DNA of 32,341 nucleotides from Vulcanimicrobiota bacterium (GTDB taxonomy: Bacteria > Vulcanimicrobiota > Vulcanimicrobiia > Vulcanimicrobiales > Vulcanimicrobiaceae): the NCBI GenBank assembly GCA_003136355.1, contig PLED01000060.1, positions 1-32,341 on the forward strand, in the 5' to 3' direction. The position numbers and the translations under genes were made by a program. Of this stretch, positions 13,917 through 22,119 are shown one piece after another. Numbering within the stretch: the stretch's first letter is position 1; each line of letters begins with the position of its first letter. The notes under the pieces are model-generated. The model was not told where the DNA came from. It saw nothing but the letters and a program-made list of their open reading frames with translations, and searched no databases.

Positions 13917-15650
13917 ATGACTGGGCGCGTCGCCGCAGTGCTCCTAACGCTGCTCGGGGTTGCGTATGCGTTAACTTCGACATGGGGCATGCTCCACCGC
14001 GGCAGCGACGGGATCACGGCGGATCCCGGTACGGGGCGCATCAGCATCGTTACGCCGGGCAGCTCCGCCGCGCGCGCCGGGGTCGTGGTCGGGGATGTTG
14101 TCACCCCTCTCACGCCACTAGCCACATTGTTCAATAGCAGCATCGCCGGTACGCGGCAGATGTACGTCATCGAGCGCGCTGGCAAAAACAAAACGGTCGT
14201 TTTGCGCCAAACCAAGATGCCAATTGACGCGGTAAGCCCATGGAAGCGTCCGATCAGCATGCTGCTATTGCTTCTCGCGGGCCTCCTGGTCGTATTGCGT
14301 CAGCAACGCGCCACCTGGGCGTTCATGGCGTTTGCGTGGTTGCTCACGATCCAGCTCGATAACCCATATTGGCCTTTTCCGTTTAGCGTTTTTGCGGCAT
14401 GGCTGGTCGCAGCGTCCGGACCGTTCGAATCGGCGGCGCTGCTGTACTTTGCCGTCGCGTTCTTGCAACACGAGCGTCGAGCGTGGCACCGCACGTTCTT
14501 GCTCAGCGCGTTCGGCGGTGCAGCCCTGCTGGGCTTAGCGCGCACGTTTTTACTGGTTCAAGATGTCGTGCAAAAGCGCGTCTTCGACCCCTCACAGTCC
14601 GGGGCGATCGACGTTTTGTACAATGTCGTCGTGTCAGCGATGACGCTGGCGGTGCTGATCGAGGCATACTACACCGGACGGCGTGCAAACCGGGAACGGA
14701 TCGCGTGGGTTGTCTGCGGCATTGCCTTCGCCGTCGTCTTCCGGGTCCTCGTGCCTCTCTTTGTTCAACTTGATGCTTACCACGCAACGAGATATCCGTT
14801 GAACCAGGTCGCGTACGTTCTTTGGGTGATCGCTCCGGTCGTTCTCGGCGGAGCCCTGCTCTATGCAATGACGCAATATCGCGTCATCGATCTGCGTTTT
14901 GCGGTGAGTCGCACACTCGTGTATGCGGTGACGACCGCACTTATCGTGGCGTTCTTCGCTCTTGTAGAATGGGCGGCCGGACGTATGTTCGAGGGAACGA
15001 ACGCAGCGGCGTACGCCGGTATCGCGGCCGCCCTGCTTGTCGGCTTTGGCGTCAACGCGCTGCACAAACGCATCGATGCGCTGGTCGACGCGCTGTTTTT
15101 TCGGCAGCAGCGTCGCGCCGAGGAGCACTTGCGCAATCTTGCCGAGTCGATGCTGCACGCTGATGCAGAAGAGCCTATCGCGAAGTTTCTTGTGGATGAG
15201 CCGGTGCGCACGCTCGATCTCGCCTCGGCGGCGCTGTTTTGCACGTCGCCCGAAGACGGTTCGCTGAGGCTCGTCTCTGCCGTCGGCTGGCATGACTCTG
15301 CAATGAATACGATTAATCGAACCGATGAACTCATTCCCCAGCTACGGGCAACGCACGAACCGCTGTTCTTGCCCGATCTGAACTGGAGAACCGCCGACGT
15401 ACCCGCCGGTATCGAGGCGCCGCTGCTGGCAGCCGGGATTAAGGCGCGCGGCGATCTCTTTGGTGTCGCGTTCTACGGCGCGCATGCGAACGGCGCCGGC
15501 TTAAACGCCGATGAACGCGCGCTCCTGGCGCTGCTCGCGCACAACGCCGGCTCGGCCTACGATCACATCGAAGCAGCACGCGTCCGCGCCGAAATGCAAC
15601 GTATGCGTCTGCAGCTGGAACTCGCTCAGGAGCGCGGAGTTTCTATTTGA
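13917..15650 (+). CDS. membrane protein with PDZ-like and GAF-like domains
   Basis: A 577-residue sensor-like protein. An N-terminal helix (residues about 5-24) is followed by a PDZ-like periplasmic part (about 28-100, with ISIVTPGSSAARAGVVVGD). About seven to eight membrane helices follow between 112 and 378. A coiled, basic segment (RIDALVDALFFRQQRRAEEH) leads to a C-terminal GAF-like domain (about 405-550) and a final coiled coil (RAEMQRMRLQLELAQE). This is the front end found in some bacterial sensor kinases and transcription-factor activators, but no histidine kinase, HATPase, GGDEF or PP2C domain follows before the stop. It may signal through a separate partner, or may have lost an output domain. 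Start ATG at 13917. Confidence 0.8.
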   Translation: MTGRVAAVLLTLLGVAYALTSTWGMLHRGSDGITADPGTGRISIVTPGSSAARAGVVVGDVVTPLTPLATLFNSSIAGTRQMYVIERAGKNKTVVLRQTKMPIDAVSPWKRPISMLLLLLAGLLVVLRQQRATWAFMAFAWLLTIQLDNPYWPFPFSVFAAWLVAASGPFESAALLYFAVAFLQHERRAWHRTFLLSAFGGAALLGLARTFLLVQDVVQKRVFDPSQSGAIDVLYNVVVSAMTLAVLIEAYYTGRRANRERIAWVVCGIAFAVVFRVLVPLFVQLDAYHATRYPLNQVAYVLWVIAPVVLGGALLYAMTQYRVIDLRFAVSRTLVYAVTTALIVAFFALVEWAAGRMFEGTNAAAYAGIAAALLVGFGVNALHKRIDALVDALFFRQQRRAEEHLRNLAESMLHADAEEPIAKFLVDEPVRTLDLASAALFCTSPEDGSLRLVSAVGWHDSAMNTINRTDELIPQLRATHEPLFLPDLNWRTADVPAGIEAPLLAAGIKARGDLFGVAFYGAHANGAGLNADERALLALLAHNAGSAYDHIEAARVRAEMQRMRLQLELAQERGVSI

Positions 15651-15861
15651 CCACGATGCGCTGAGTCGACGAAAACGATCCGGCGCTGGTGGTGGCTGCG
15701 AACAATCGCAAAGTCGTTGACTTGCACGCGATGCAGACCCACCTGACGGGCGAATTCGCGTATCCGAACGGTAGCCGCTGCGCTTAGCGTGTGGTTTGAC
15801 GCACCGAACGAATGCAACGTTTCATCGCAACTGTCTTTGGTGCTGCCGCGACCTCCGGCAT
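15651..15861. other. unassigned stretch with a short open frame
   Basis: A plus-strand frame at about 15,668-15,789 reads with good codon use (for example NNRKVVDLHAMQTHLTGEFA) and ends in TAG, but has no start and no family I recognise. It may be the tail of a lost gene. Confidence 0.3.
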
Positions 15862-15948
15862 TTAGAGCGACTCGACATAGGCGGCGACATCTGCGACGTC
15901 TTGCCGGCTGAGCGGATTGGTCAGGGTTAGCGAACCGCAATATGGACC
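15862..15948 (-). pseudogene. C-terminal fragment of a cytochrome c-like protein
   Basis: The minus strand ending in TAA at 15862 reads LTNPLSRQDVADVAAYVESL, a sequence typical of the last helix of c-type cytochromes. The frame is closed by a stop 28 codons upstream, and no CxxCH is present, so only a relic remains. Confidence 0.4.
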
Positions 15949-16117
15949 GTTTCGCTAACGACGATGGGCGCCGCGTGCCTGAAAAGCCGAATCGGCATTT
16001 TGACCCCATGTTGACCCCCACGTTTGACCCCCGCCGCATCCAGCTGCATACGTCTCAACTGCTCTTAAACCGCCCCATCCACGAGGAATTCTGAACGCGC
16101 CGCAGGAGTGCCGGGTT

Positions 16118-16159
16118 CTGTTAATCAGCGGGTCGTTGGTTCGAGTCCAACATCCGGAG
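16118..16159 (+). tRNA. 3' half of a tRNA-Asn (truncated, attachment-site-like)
   Basis: Anticodon loop CTGTTAA (anticodon GTT, Asn) at 16,118-16,124 is followed by a perfect T-arm, GTTGG-TTCGAGT-CCAAC (16,135-16,151), and the acceptor 3' strand ATCCGGA with discriminator G. The 5' half is missing: the bases before the loop cannot pair with TCAGC after it. Such 3' halves are left at one end of elements that integrate into tRNA genes. It is not a functional tRNA. Confidence 0.65.
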
Positions 16160-16164
16160 CCTTT

Positions 16165-16205
16165 GTCATCCTGAGTAGCGCATCTTCGATGCGCGTGTCG
16201 AAGGG
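16165..16205. repeat. REP-like palindromic element, copy 2
   Basis: This has the same frame as copy 1 (GTCATCCTGAG, then CATCTTCGATG, then GTCGAAGGG) and differs at a few positions, including compensating changes on the two sides of the loop (CGCATC/GATGCG here, CACATC/GATGTG in copy 1). That supports selection for the hairpin. Confidence 0.65.
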
Positions 16206-16392
16206 CGAGTCCAACATCCGGAGTCATAAAAAAGCAAAAAAAAGCCTGGTATAGTCCACAGGATCCGCACGCAGCTGAACTGCGGCGACTCGCGCCTGCA
16301 TAAAAGTGGCCTTACCGAGATCAATTGGCTTTCCGTACCTTTGATATGATTCTCGTTGTTGACTCAAACATTGGTGAAGGGCGGGATCGGCC

Positions 16393-17056
16393 ATGAGCAA
16401 CCCTCGAATACAGGCTGCGCTAATAGCTATCGGACTGGCAATCTTCGTAACGTGCGTTACGCATGCGAATGGCACGCGGGCAGACGCAGCTCCCTTATAC
16501 GGCAGCAATCTTGTCGTAAACGGAGATGCCGAGGCAAGCGCGGGCGCTTCTGACGACACTGAAGTTGTTACGCCGCCGGGCTGGCACACAACAGGGCAAT
16601 TCACAGCCGTAAAATATGGCGCCTCGGGTGGCTTCCCCGATGCATCCTCCCCAGGGCCTCCCGATCGCGGCAATCTCTTCGAAGGCGGGAACACTGCGAC
16701 GTCGACTGCTGCGCAAACAATCGCCTTGAATGCCTACTCCGCGGACATCGATGCCGGTTAAAGTGCGCTATGCCGTCTCGGCGTGGATTGGGGGTTACGC
16801 CGGGCAAGAAGACAACGCGGTTGTGACTGTTTCGTTCTACAATGCGACCAATGCGCCGCTCGGCGCAGTCAAGCTTGGCCCCGTCAACGCGGCACAAAGA
16901 GGCGGAACAACCGGTCTCTTGCAACGCGCGAAATCAGGATCCATCGCCCGAGGTGTTCGCAAAGCGGTTGCTAGAATCGTGATCACTCGGCTGCAAGGAA
17001 CCTACAACGATGGTGCGGTCGATAATATCGAGTTGGTACTAGCAAAGAAACCTTGA
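16393..17056 (+). pseudogene. secreted protein of unknown function, frameshifted
   Basis: Two adjoining frames make one protein of about 220 residues. The first (16393-16761) has a signal peptide (ALIAIGLAIFVTCVTHANG) and NLVVNGDAEA, PPGWHTTGQFTAVKYGASGG and GPPDRGNLFEGG. The second continues with VRYAVSAWIGGYAGQEDNAV, NAAQRGGTTGLL and GTYNDGAVDNIELVL. The pattern is that of an exported beta-sandwich, carbohydrate-binding-like domain. At 16,757-16,764 the sequence GCCGGTTAAAGTG stops the first frame; removing one T gives DAGKVRYAV and joins them. It is either a real inactivating insertion or a sequencing error. The gene lies downstream of the right tRNA-Asn-like repeat. Confidence 0.7.
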
Positions 17057-17092
17057 CTTCCCGGCGGAGCGCTTACGCGACGAGCGCGTCCG

Positions 17093-17656
17093 CTAGGGAG
17101 CGTTAATGCTGATTGGTGCGTTGAACTGCGAATAGCGAAGCGTTATGAGACCACCATTAGACGTTTTAACAACCGCTTGAATAGGTAGATTTTTCGTATT
17201 AATCCACATGTCGACCACCGCCGAGCCGGTCTTCTGCACGAGATGATACGTGTGCGCCTGCGTGCTGCCGATGCTCTTCATGCCCGTGTCCGTGACGGTG
17301 TAGTCGTTCGCGAGATTTCCTTGCAGGCCCAAGGTTCGGATCGATTGCAGACGCGCCTGAAGCGGCGCTGCCATCCCGGCCGCCATCGGCATCGTGCGAC
17401 CGCTGACCGTGAACCACGCATTCGAACCGATGAAAACGGCGACCATGCCGTTCGCAAGCGTTTCTCGGACACGGTCCGGCGATACGAAATCCATCGAGAT
17501 CGACGCATTCGTCATACTGAGGTCTGCGTGAAACGTCTTAAGCGCGTAGAACGTTTTTTCGACCTTCACCAGGTCGGACGTTGGGCTGGCAGCAGCCGCT
17601 AGCGGGATACATGGGATCGCTAGCGCAAGGACGAGCCAGACGAGGCGCTTCTTCAT
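17093..17656 (-). CDS. LolA-like exported protein
   Basis: A 187-residue protein with a clear signal peptide (MKKRLVWLVLALAIPCIPLA, cleaved near AAAAS). It then shows a LolA/RseB-type half-barrel pattern: LVKVEKTFYALKTFHADLSM, MDFVSPDRVRETL, WFTVSGRTM and IQAVVKTSNGGLITLRYSQF. Family members bind lipid or lipoprotein chains in the periplasm. The assignment to LolA itself is not certain, since several related exported families share the fold. I use the ATG at 17656, nine bases after GGGAG; the ATG three codons upstream overlaps that ribosome binding site. It is divergent from the cysteine protease gene. Confidence 0.75.
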   Translation of the reverse strand: MKKRLVWLVLALAIPCIPLAAAASPTSDLVKVEKTFYALKTFHADLSMTNASISMDFVSPDRVRETLANGMVAVFIGSNAWFTVSGRTMPMAAGMAAPLQARLQSIRTLGLQGNLANDYTVTDTGMKSIGSTQAHTYHLVQKTGSAVVDMWINTKNLPIQAVVKTSNGGLITLRYSQFNAPISINAP

Positions 17657-17768
17657 AAAATCCATCTCCCTTTCGATTCAAGACCACGTGTGTGTCGCTT
17701 AGACGAAAGAGAAGCGCAGCCTTTACGCGTCCCGGTGGTATGATAGCTGACGACGGAGACGTATATAA

Positions 17769-19748
17769 ATGAAGAAGGCCACAGCGGTTGCGCTTCTACT
17801 CATAATCGCAGCGTACGTTACCTACGCGGAGGGCCGGAGCGCCGCGCCGAGAGCAGCGAGTTTTACCGGCATCGTTCAAGCGGCGCCAGTCAACGGCGTC
17901 TTCACGTTACGATTCGGCAACAACCGCGTGTTACGAGTGGTGGCGGGGGCCGCGACGCTGGTCATGGGTGCTCGGCCGGCGTTGATGAGTTCCTTTGTCC
18001 CTGGCACGGAAGTTCGCGTGATCGGCCAGCTCAGCGGAAACCAGATCACCGCCACGTATGTGTATTTGCTTCGGGCGGCTAGCGTGATTCTTGGCCGGAC
18101 TCCTTCGTCGATCGCTCCTTGCGTGCCGACGGTGAGTTCCGTGACTCCAGACCGCGCCCCGAATACGGGCGGAGTTGCGGTTACCCTAAGCGGCACGTGT
18201 TTTACCGGGGCCACGCGAGTGACGTTCGGAGGGCGGCCGGCCACAAGTTTCCGAGTGCTTTCCGACATCGAGGCGACGGCGGTTAGCCCAACGTGGTACG
18301 ACAGCCGCTTTCCACAGACGGTGCTGATGTGGGTTTGCAAGCCGCTTCCGCTATATACCCATAACCCTTCGACGGGCGCTGTAAGGTGCAGCCGCCGTAA
18401 TCTTGCGGCAAACTTCACGTTCTTCAAGGCGAGCGGTAAGACGAACGTTTCAGCTCCGCGATCGGCATTTGGCAGAGCTCCATCGCAGAAAACCACGCCC
18501 AAAGCCATGCAGCGACACGCCGCAGGACGCCTAAAGCTCCTCAGCACAGGAGCGAAGCTCAACGTTCCGCTCTACGCGCAACAGACCAACGTCTGGTGCT
18601 GGGACGCATCCAGTCTGATGGTGATCAAATATTATCGCCCCGCATCCCCTCTCCGGCAGTGCGATCTTGCAAATCAGGGCACGCACGTCATTCATCACAA
18701 CTGCTGCAACAATCCGTTCCCGGTGATCTGCGTGCACGCCGGCTGGCAGATGCTGTCGAACAACGGCTTTACATTTAGCGACAGCGCAAACGCACTGAGC
18801 TGGGACGATCTCCGCAAGCAGATCGATTCGAACACGCCGGTCCTCTACGCCTGGGGGTGGTACGGCGGAAATGTGGGGCACATGATGGTCGCCGTGGGCT
18901 ACTACACACTGCTTGGTCAGCCTTACGTGGAAATCAACAATCCCTGGCCTCCGCAAAACCCTCTGCTTTTCAATACCGGCGGGGCGCACGAATCCTACGC
19001 CTATGCCGCTTGGGTGGACGGGCCCGGTTACAATCACGTTACCTGGCACAATTGGTATGACATCGTCGACACGACTCAGCTGATGTCGCATCCCATTTTG
19101 CCGCAGCGTCAGCCCCCTACCCCGCAGTTTTCGATCACGCCGCCCGTACCGATCGGGCCTGAGCCGATAGAGAAAGCCGCGCCAGTTCCTAAGCCGGTCG
19201 TCTTGGAAGCGCAGCGAACCCTCGACGCGCTGCGCAGAGCTCCGAGTGACGTGCAAATGGAGAACGGACTCGGAGAAGGCGCCGCAGCGCACGCTAGGCT
19301 GGGATCGCCGATGCGTGAGTATATCGTCGGTTTGAACTCACTGCGAATGTTCAAACGCGGAATGGATCCCGCGCGTCTGATCCGCGACGGAAGGGAGTTC
19401 TTCTTTCCGATCCTTGTCGACGGCCAGGTAAAGTCATCCGTGCGCGTCATATTGACAAGCGATCAGCGTGCATTAACGGAGAGTATCGGTAGCGTCACGT
19501 TAGCCGAGGATCTTGGTGCCATCGGCCTTAGCGGCCGGCTATCCGAATCGCCCAGTACGGCAACCAATGCCGTGCGCATTCTCGCGCTGGGCCTTTACTT
19601 CGTGGCGCGCACCCAAGAAGGCCAGGTGCAGCTGGCATCGCTCTACGGCGTACCGGCGTACAAATTATCGAAGGGCGCTTATCAAAACGCGGAAGATATC
19701 TTCAGCATCCTCGGCGCGATCGCGCGCAGAGAAAGAGGCGCCATGTAG
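17769..19748 (+). CDS. secreted papain-like cysteine protease with TIG domain
   Basis: A 659-residue exported protein. A signal peptide (residues 1-20) precedes a small beta domain (about 30-105, SFTGIVQAAPVNGVFTLRFG, GTEVRVIGQLSGNQI; DUF5666-like). An IPT/TIG immunoglobulin-type domain follows (about 119-175, VSSVTPDRAPNTGGVAVTLS), then a papain-like domain (about 262-435). Catalytic residues can be placed: C277 in QQTNVWCWDASSLMV, H371 in GNVGHMMVAVGYY and N390 or N391 in YVEINNPWPP. The arrangement resembles papain-like C39/C70-type peptidases; cysteines C298, C312, C313 and C321 may form disulfides. After a Pro-rich linker (445-475) a ~180-residue C-terminal domain of unknown type follows. 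GGAG lies 10 bases before the ATG. The substrate is unknown. Confidence 0.82.
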   Translation: MKKATAVALLLIIAAYVTYAEGRSAAPRAASFTGIVQAAPVNGVFTLRFGNNRVLRVVAGAATLVMGARPALMSSFVPGTEVRVIGQLSGNQITATYVYLLRAASVILGRTPSSIAPCVPTVSSVTPDRAPNTGGVAVTLSGTCFTGATRVTFGGRPATSFRVLSDIEATAVSPTWYDSRFPQTVLMWVCKPLPLYTHNPSTGAVRCSRRNLAANFTFFKASGKTNVSAPRSAFGRAPSQKTTPKAMQRHAAGRLKLLSTGAKLNVPLYAQQTNVWCWDASSLMVIKYYRPASPLRQCDLANQGTHVIHHNCCNNPFPVICVHAGWQMLSNNGFTFSDSANALSWDDLRKQIDSNTPVLYAWGWYGGNVGHMMVAVGYYTLLGQPYVEINNPWPPQNPLLFNTGGAHESYAYAAWVDGPGYNHVTWHNWYDIVDTTQLMSHPILPQRQPPTPQFSITPPVPIGPEPIEKAAPVPKPVVLEAQRTLDALRRAPSDVQMENGLGEGAAAHARLGSPMREYIVGLNSLRMFKRGMDPARLIRDGREFFFPILVDGQVKSSVRVILTSDQRALTESIGSVTLAEDLGAIGLSGRLSESPSTATNAVRILALGLYFVARTQEGQVQLASLYGVPAYKLSKGAYQNAEDIFSILGAIARRERGAM

Positions 19749-19773
19749 CCAGACCTGGTTAAATAACGAGGCG

Positions 19774-21894
19774 TTATGGAACGACTGCGATACCGAAGGC
19801 TCCGTTCAAGCACGTGCAAGAGAGGTGGTTGATGTAGGAACCCGGCGCCGGCGGCGTCGAGCCCGTCACCGGCGCGAACTCGTAGACATCGTTCGAGTTT
19901 CCGGCAGCAACGTACAAGTTCTTGGAAGCGTCGACCGAGATCTGTGATGCTTGAATGATCTTGAACCCTAAGGTCGAGCCAAACAGCGTCGTTTGTACAG
20001 TCGTGCTACCCGGTGCGTAGACCGTGATCGTGTTGGTCGTAGACTGTGCGACGTAAACTCTTCCGTCCGAAGCGACCGCGATGCTAACCGGCGCGGCCAT
20101 GCCCGCGGTGATCGTCAAGACGGAGATGGGCGCGGCGTTCCCGCTGCTGCTTGCAGAGTAGACGGTAACGCTGCCGGCACCGCAAACGCTGCCGATGCCG
20201 CCGCCGCAGTTGTTGACCACGTAGATCAGTCCGGTGCTGTCGCGGCCAACCTGATAGGGGGTGCTGAGCTGAGTGAGGTTTCCTTGGATCTGGATCCCCG
20301 ACATGGCGTTTCCGGTCGCCCCTGAAGCGAAGAAGTCGACGGCATTATTTTTGTAATCCGTCAAGTCGAGAGCGCCGAACGAATCGAGGGCGGGCGCCCA
20401 TACGCTCGTGTCCGTGCTCAGATTCGACGACGGCGTCGCGTTGCCGCTTGCGCCGTAGACGAACGAAAACACGCTCGTGAAGCCAGCGGTGCTACTCGGC
20501 ACATAAACACGGCCGTCGACATCCACCGCTATGCCAGTCGGAGCCGTGTTCGACGTGAAGTTGATCGAATTGATCAGCGAGCCGGAACCGCCGCTTGAGC
20601 CTGGCGGCCAGATGTCGATGCTCCAGATTCCTGAGGAGGCGCCTCCGCTCAGCACAAACATCGTGCCCGCTGCCGCGCTCGGGGGAGTGGGCGTTGGTGG
20701 CGGCGTTGGTGTTGGCGGCGGCGATGGCGTCGGGGTGATGAGGGCGAGGGTATACAAGGCCGCTACTGCATAGGGCGTGGTGCCCGCTGGGAAGGAACCC
20801 GCCGGCGTGAGCGCGCCGGTCGTCGAGTTGATCGTGTAAGCGGAAACGGTTTTGTCGCCTGCATTGGTAACGTACAAGAACGTACCGGGGGGATCGATCG
20901 CCGCTCCAACGGGCGAGTTTCCCGCCGGGGCGGGCGTGCCCACCGCCGTGAGCGCACCATTCCCGCCGATGGCGTAAGTGGAAACGGTGTTGGAGCCTGA
21001 ATTGGTAACGTACAAGTGCACGTTCAAGAAGACGGGCTGAACCGCCACTCCAATGGGCGCGGTGCCCGCCGCGAAGGGCGAACCGCTCACCGGCGCGAGC
21101 ACGCCAGTCGTCGAGTTGATAGTGTAGGCGGAAATGGTGTTGTCGCCCTCATTCGTAACGTACAAGAAGTTGCCATCGCGGCTGAGCGCCACTCCGGTCG
21201 GCGAGTTGCCCGCGGCGAAGGGCGAACCGATAACCTGCCCGAGCGCGCCGGGTGCAATACCGCCGGGGAAGTTATTGATGATGTAGGCGGAAACGTTGTT
21301 GGAGCCAAAATTGGTAACGTAGAGGAACTTGCCGGGATCAACCGCCGCTCCATATGGAAAGCTGCCCGCCCCGAAGGGCGAACCGGTCACTGCCGTGAGT
21401 GCGCCGGTCGCCGTGTTGATACTGTAGGCGGAAACGTTGCTGGAGCCGTTATTGGCAACGAACAAGAGGTTGTCGCTGACATCAATCGCCACTCCTAAGG
21501 GCGACGTGCCCGCCGCGAACGAACCCACCGGCGTGAGCGCGCCGGTCGCCGAGTTGACGGCGTAAGCGGAAACGGCGTTGGAGTTCTCATTGGTAACGTA
21601 TACCTGTCCGATTCCTAGGGAATTGAGATAGGCCGCTATTCCATGGGGCCCGGAGCCCGCTGTGAAGGGCGAACCGGTCACCGGTGTGAGCGCGCCAGTC
21701 CCCAAGGTGATACCGTAAGCGGAAGCGTTGCCGGAGTTGGAATTGACGACGTATGCGTACTCGACATACGTCGTCCCGGGGGGAAGCCCAATACCCGAAC
21801 CGGGGCAACCGACTAGTGCGATCGCCGCAAGTCCTAACAAGATTAAAGCGGACCGCTTCATGAGCAAAATGCGAGCTCTCGAAGACCCAATCAT
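19774..21894 (-). CDS. lipoprotein with seven-bladed beta-propeller and second repeat domain
   Basis: A protein of about 706 residues. A lipoprotein signal ends in the lipobox LVGC, then seven repeats of 40-50 residues follow, of the type LYVTNxGSNTVSAYTINSTTGALTP with SPFAAGTxPxGVAV. This is the YncE/lactonase-like beta-propeller. A Thr/Pro linker (TPTPSPPPTPTPPPTPTPP) leads to a second domain with NHL/SMP-30-like repeats (PTGIAVDVDGRVYVPSS, APVSIAVASDGRVYVAQS). It is an exposed binding or scaffold protein rather than a proven enzyme; no lactonase active site was recognised. I start at the ATG at 21894, which has AAGAAGG eight bases upstream and a -10 box at 21,929-21,934. An ATG at 21861 gives a shorter, more typical lipoprotein signal. 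Confidence 0.82.
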   Translation of the reverse strand: MIGSSRARILLMKRSALILLGLAAIALVGCPGSGIGLPPGTTYVEYAYVVNSNSGNASAYGITLGTGALTPVTGSPFTAGSGPHGIAAYLNSLGIGQVYVTNENSNAVSAYAVNSATGALTPVGSFAAGTSPLGVAIDVSDNLLFVANNGSSNVSAYSINTATGALTAVTGSPFGAGSFPYGAAVDPGKFLYVTNFGSNNVSAYIINNFPGGIAPGALGQVIGSPFAAGNSPTGVALSRDGNFLYVTNEGDNTISAYTINSTTGVLAPVSGSPFAAGTAPIGVAVQPVFLNVHLYVTNSGSNTVSTYAIGGNGALTAVGTPAPAGNSPVGAAIDPPGTFLYVTNAGDKTVSAYTINSTTGALTPAGSFPAGTTPYAVAALYTLALITPTPSPPPTPTPPPTPTPPSAAAGTMFVLSGGASSGIWSIDIWPPGSSGGSGSLINSINFTSNTAPTGIAVDVDGRVYVPSSTAGFTSVFSFVYGASGNATPSSNLSTDTSVWAPALDSFGALDLTDYKNNAVDFFASGATGNAMSGIQIQGNLTQLSTPYQVGRDSTGLIYVVNNCGGGIGSVCGAGSVTVYSASSSGNAAPISVLTITAGMAAPVSIAVASDGRVYVAQSTTNTITVYAPGSTTVQTTLFGSTLGFKIIQASQISVDASKNLYVAAGNSNDVYEFAPVTGSTPPAPGSYINHLSCTCLNGAFGIAVVP

Positions 21895-21928
21895 GTGAAA
21901 AGCCTTCTTTCCACCCGATGAACGGTTC

Positions 21929-21934
21929 ATTATA
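21929..21934 (-). promoter_or_regulatory. -10 box TATAAT upstream of the beta-propeller lipoprotein
   Basis: A perfect TATAAT on the minus strand 34 bases before the ATG at 21894. This predicts a leader of about 28 bases that includes the AAGAAGG ribosome binding site. The -35 region is weak. Confidence 0.45.
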
Positions 21935-22119
21935 CACCCTAAGGAAGAAAAAGGCTGAGAAGACGGGCGTTTCACTTGGGGACACTTGCCTCAGAATGTA
22001 CCGGATTTGAAGGCGCACAGACGTGGCAAGTCGTCAGATTGCCGGGCTTTCTATTTGCAGCCGACGCTGCATGGTGCGACCTTAACCTCATTCCGAACGC
22101 ATTTTGACCGACCCGCTGA

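Larger units (their letters stand above)
16012..16223 (+). repeat. right copy of the direct repeat with tRNA-Asn 3' half and REP-like element
   Basis: This is the partner of the block at 11,359-11,539. It keeps the 28-base stretch at 16,012-16,039 with one difference, and CCGGGTTCTGTTAATCAGCG at 16,111-16,130. Here the tRNA 3' half is intact and the REP-like element follows it. A second copy of CGAGTCCAACATCCGGAG lies after the REP element (16,206-16,223). Confidence 0.65.

Noticed and set aside
15955-16227. Minus-strand frame containing GCWTRTNDPLINRTRH
   Set aside because: This is the well-known false translation of a tRNA 3' end and its flank, not a protein; it helped to find the tRNA-Asn piece.
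16755-16766. Programmed +1 frameshift at GGT TAA A in the split secreted protein
   Set aside because: No stimulatory Shine-Dalgarno-like sequence, rare-codon context or downstream structure was seen; a simple one-base insertion or sequence error explains it.
20760-21740. Regularly spaced DNA repeats as a CRISPR array
   Set aside because: The repeats are in frame within a beta-propeller gene, with a period near 135-150 bases and coding constraint; there are no cas genes.
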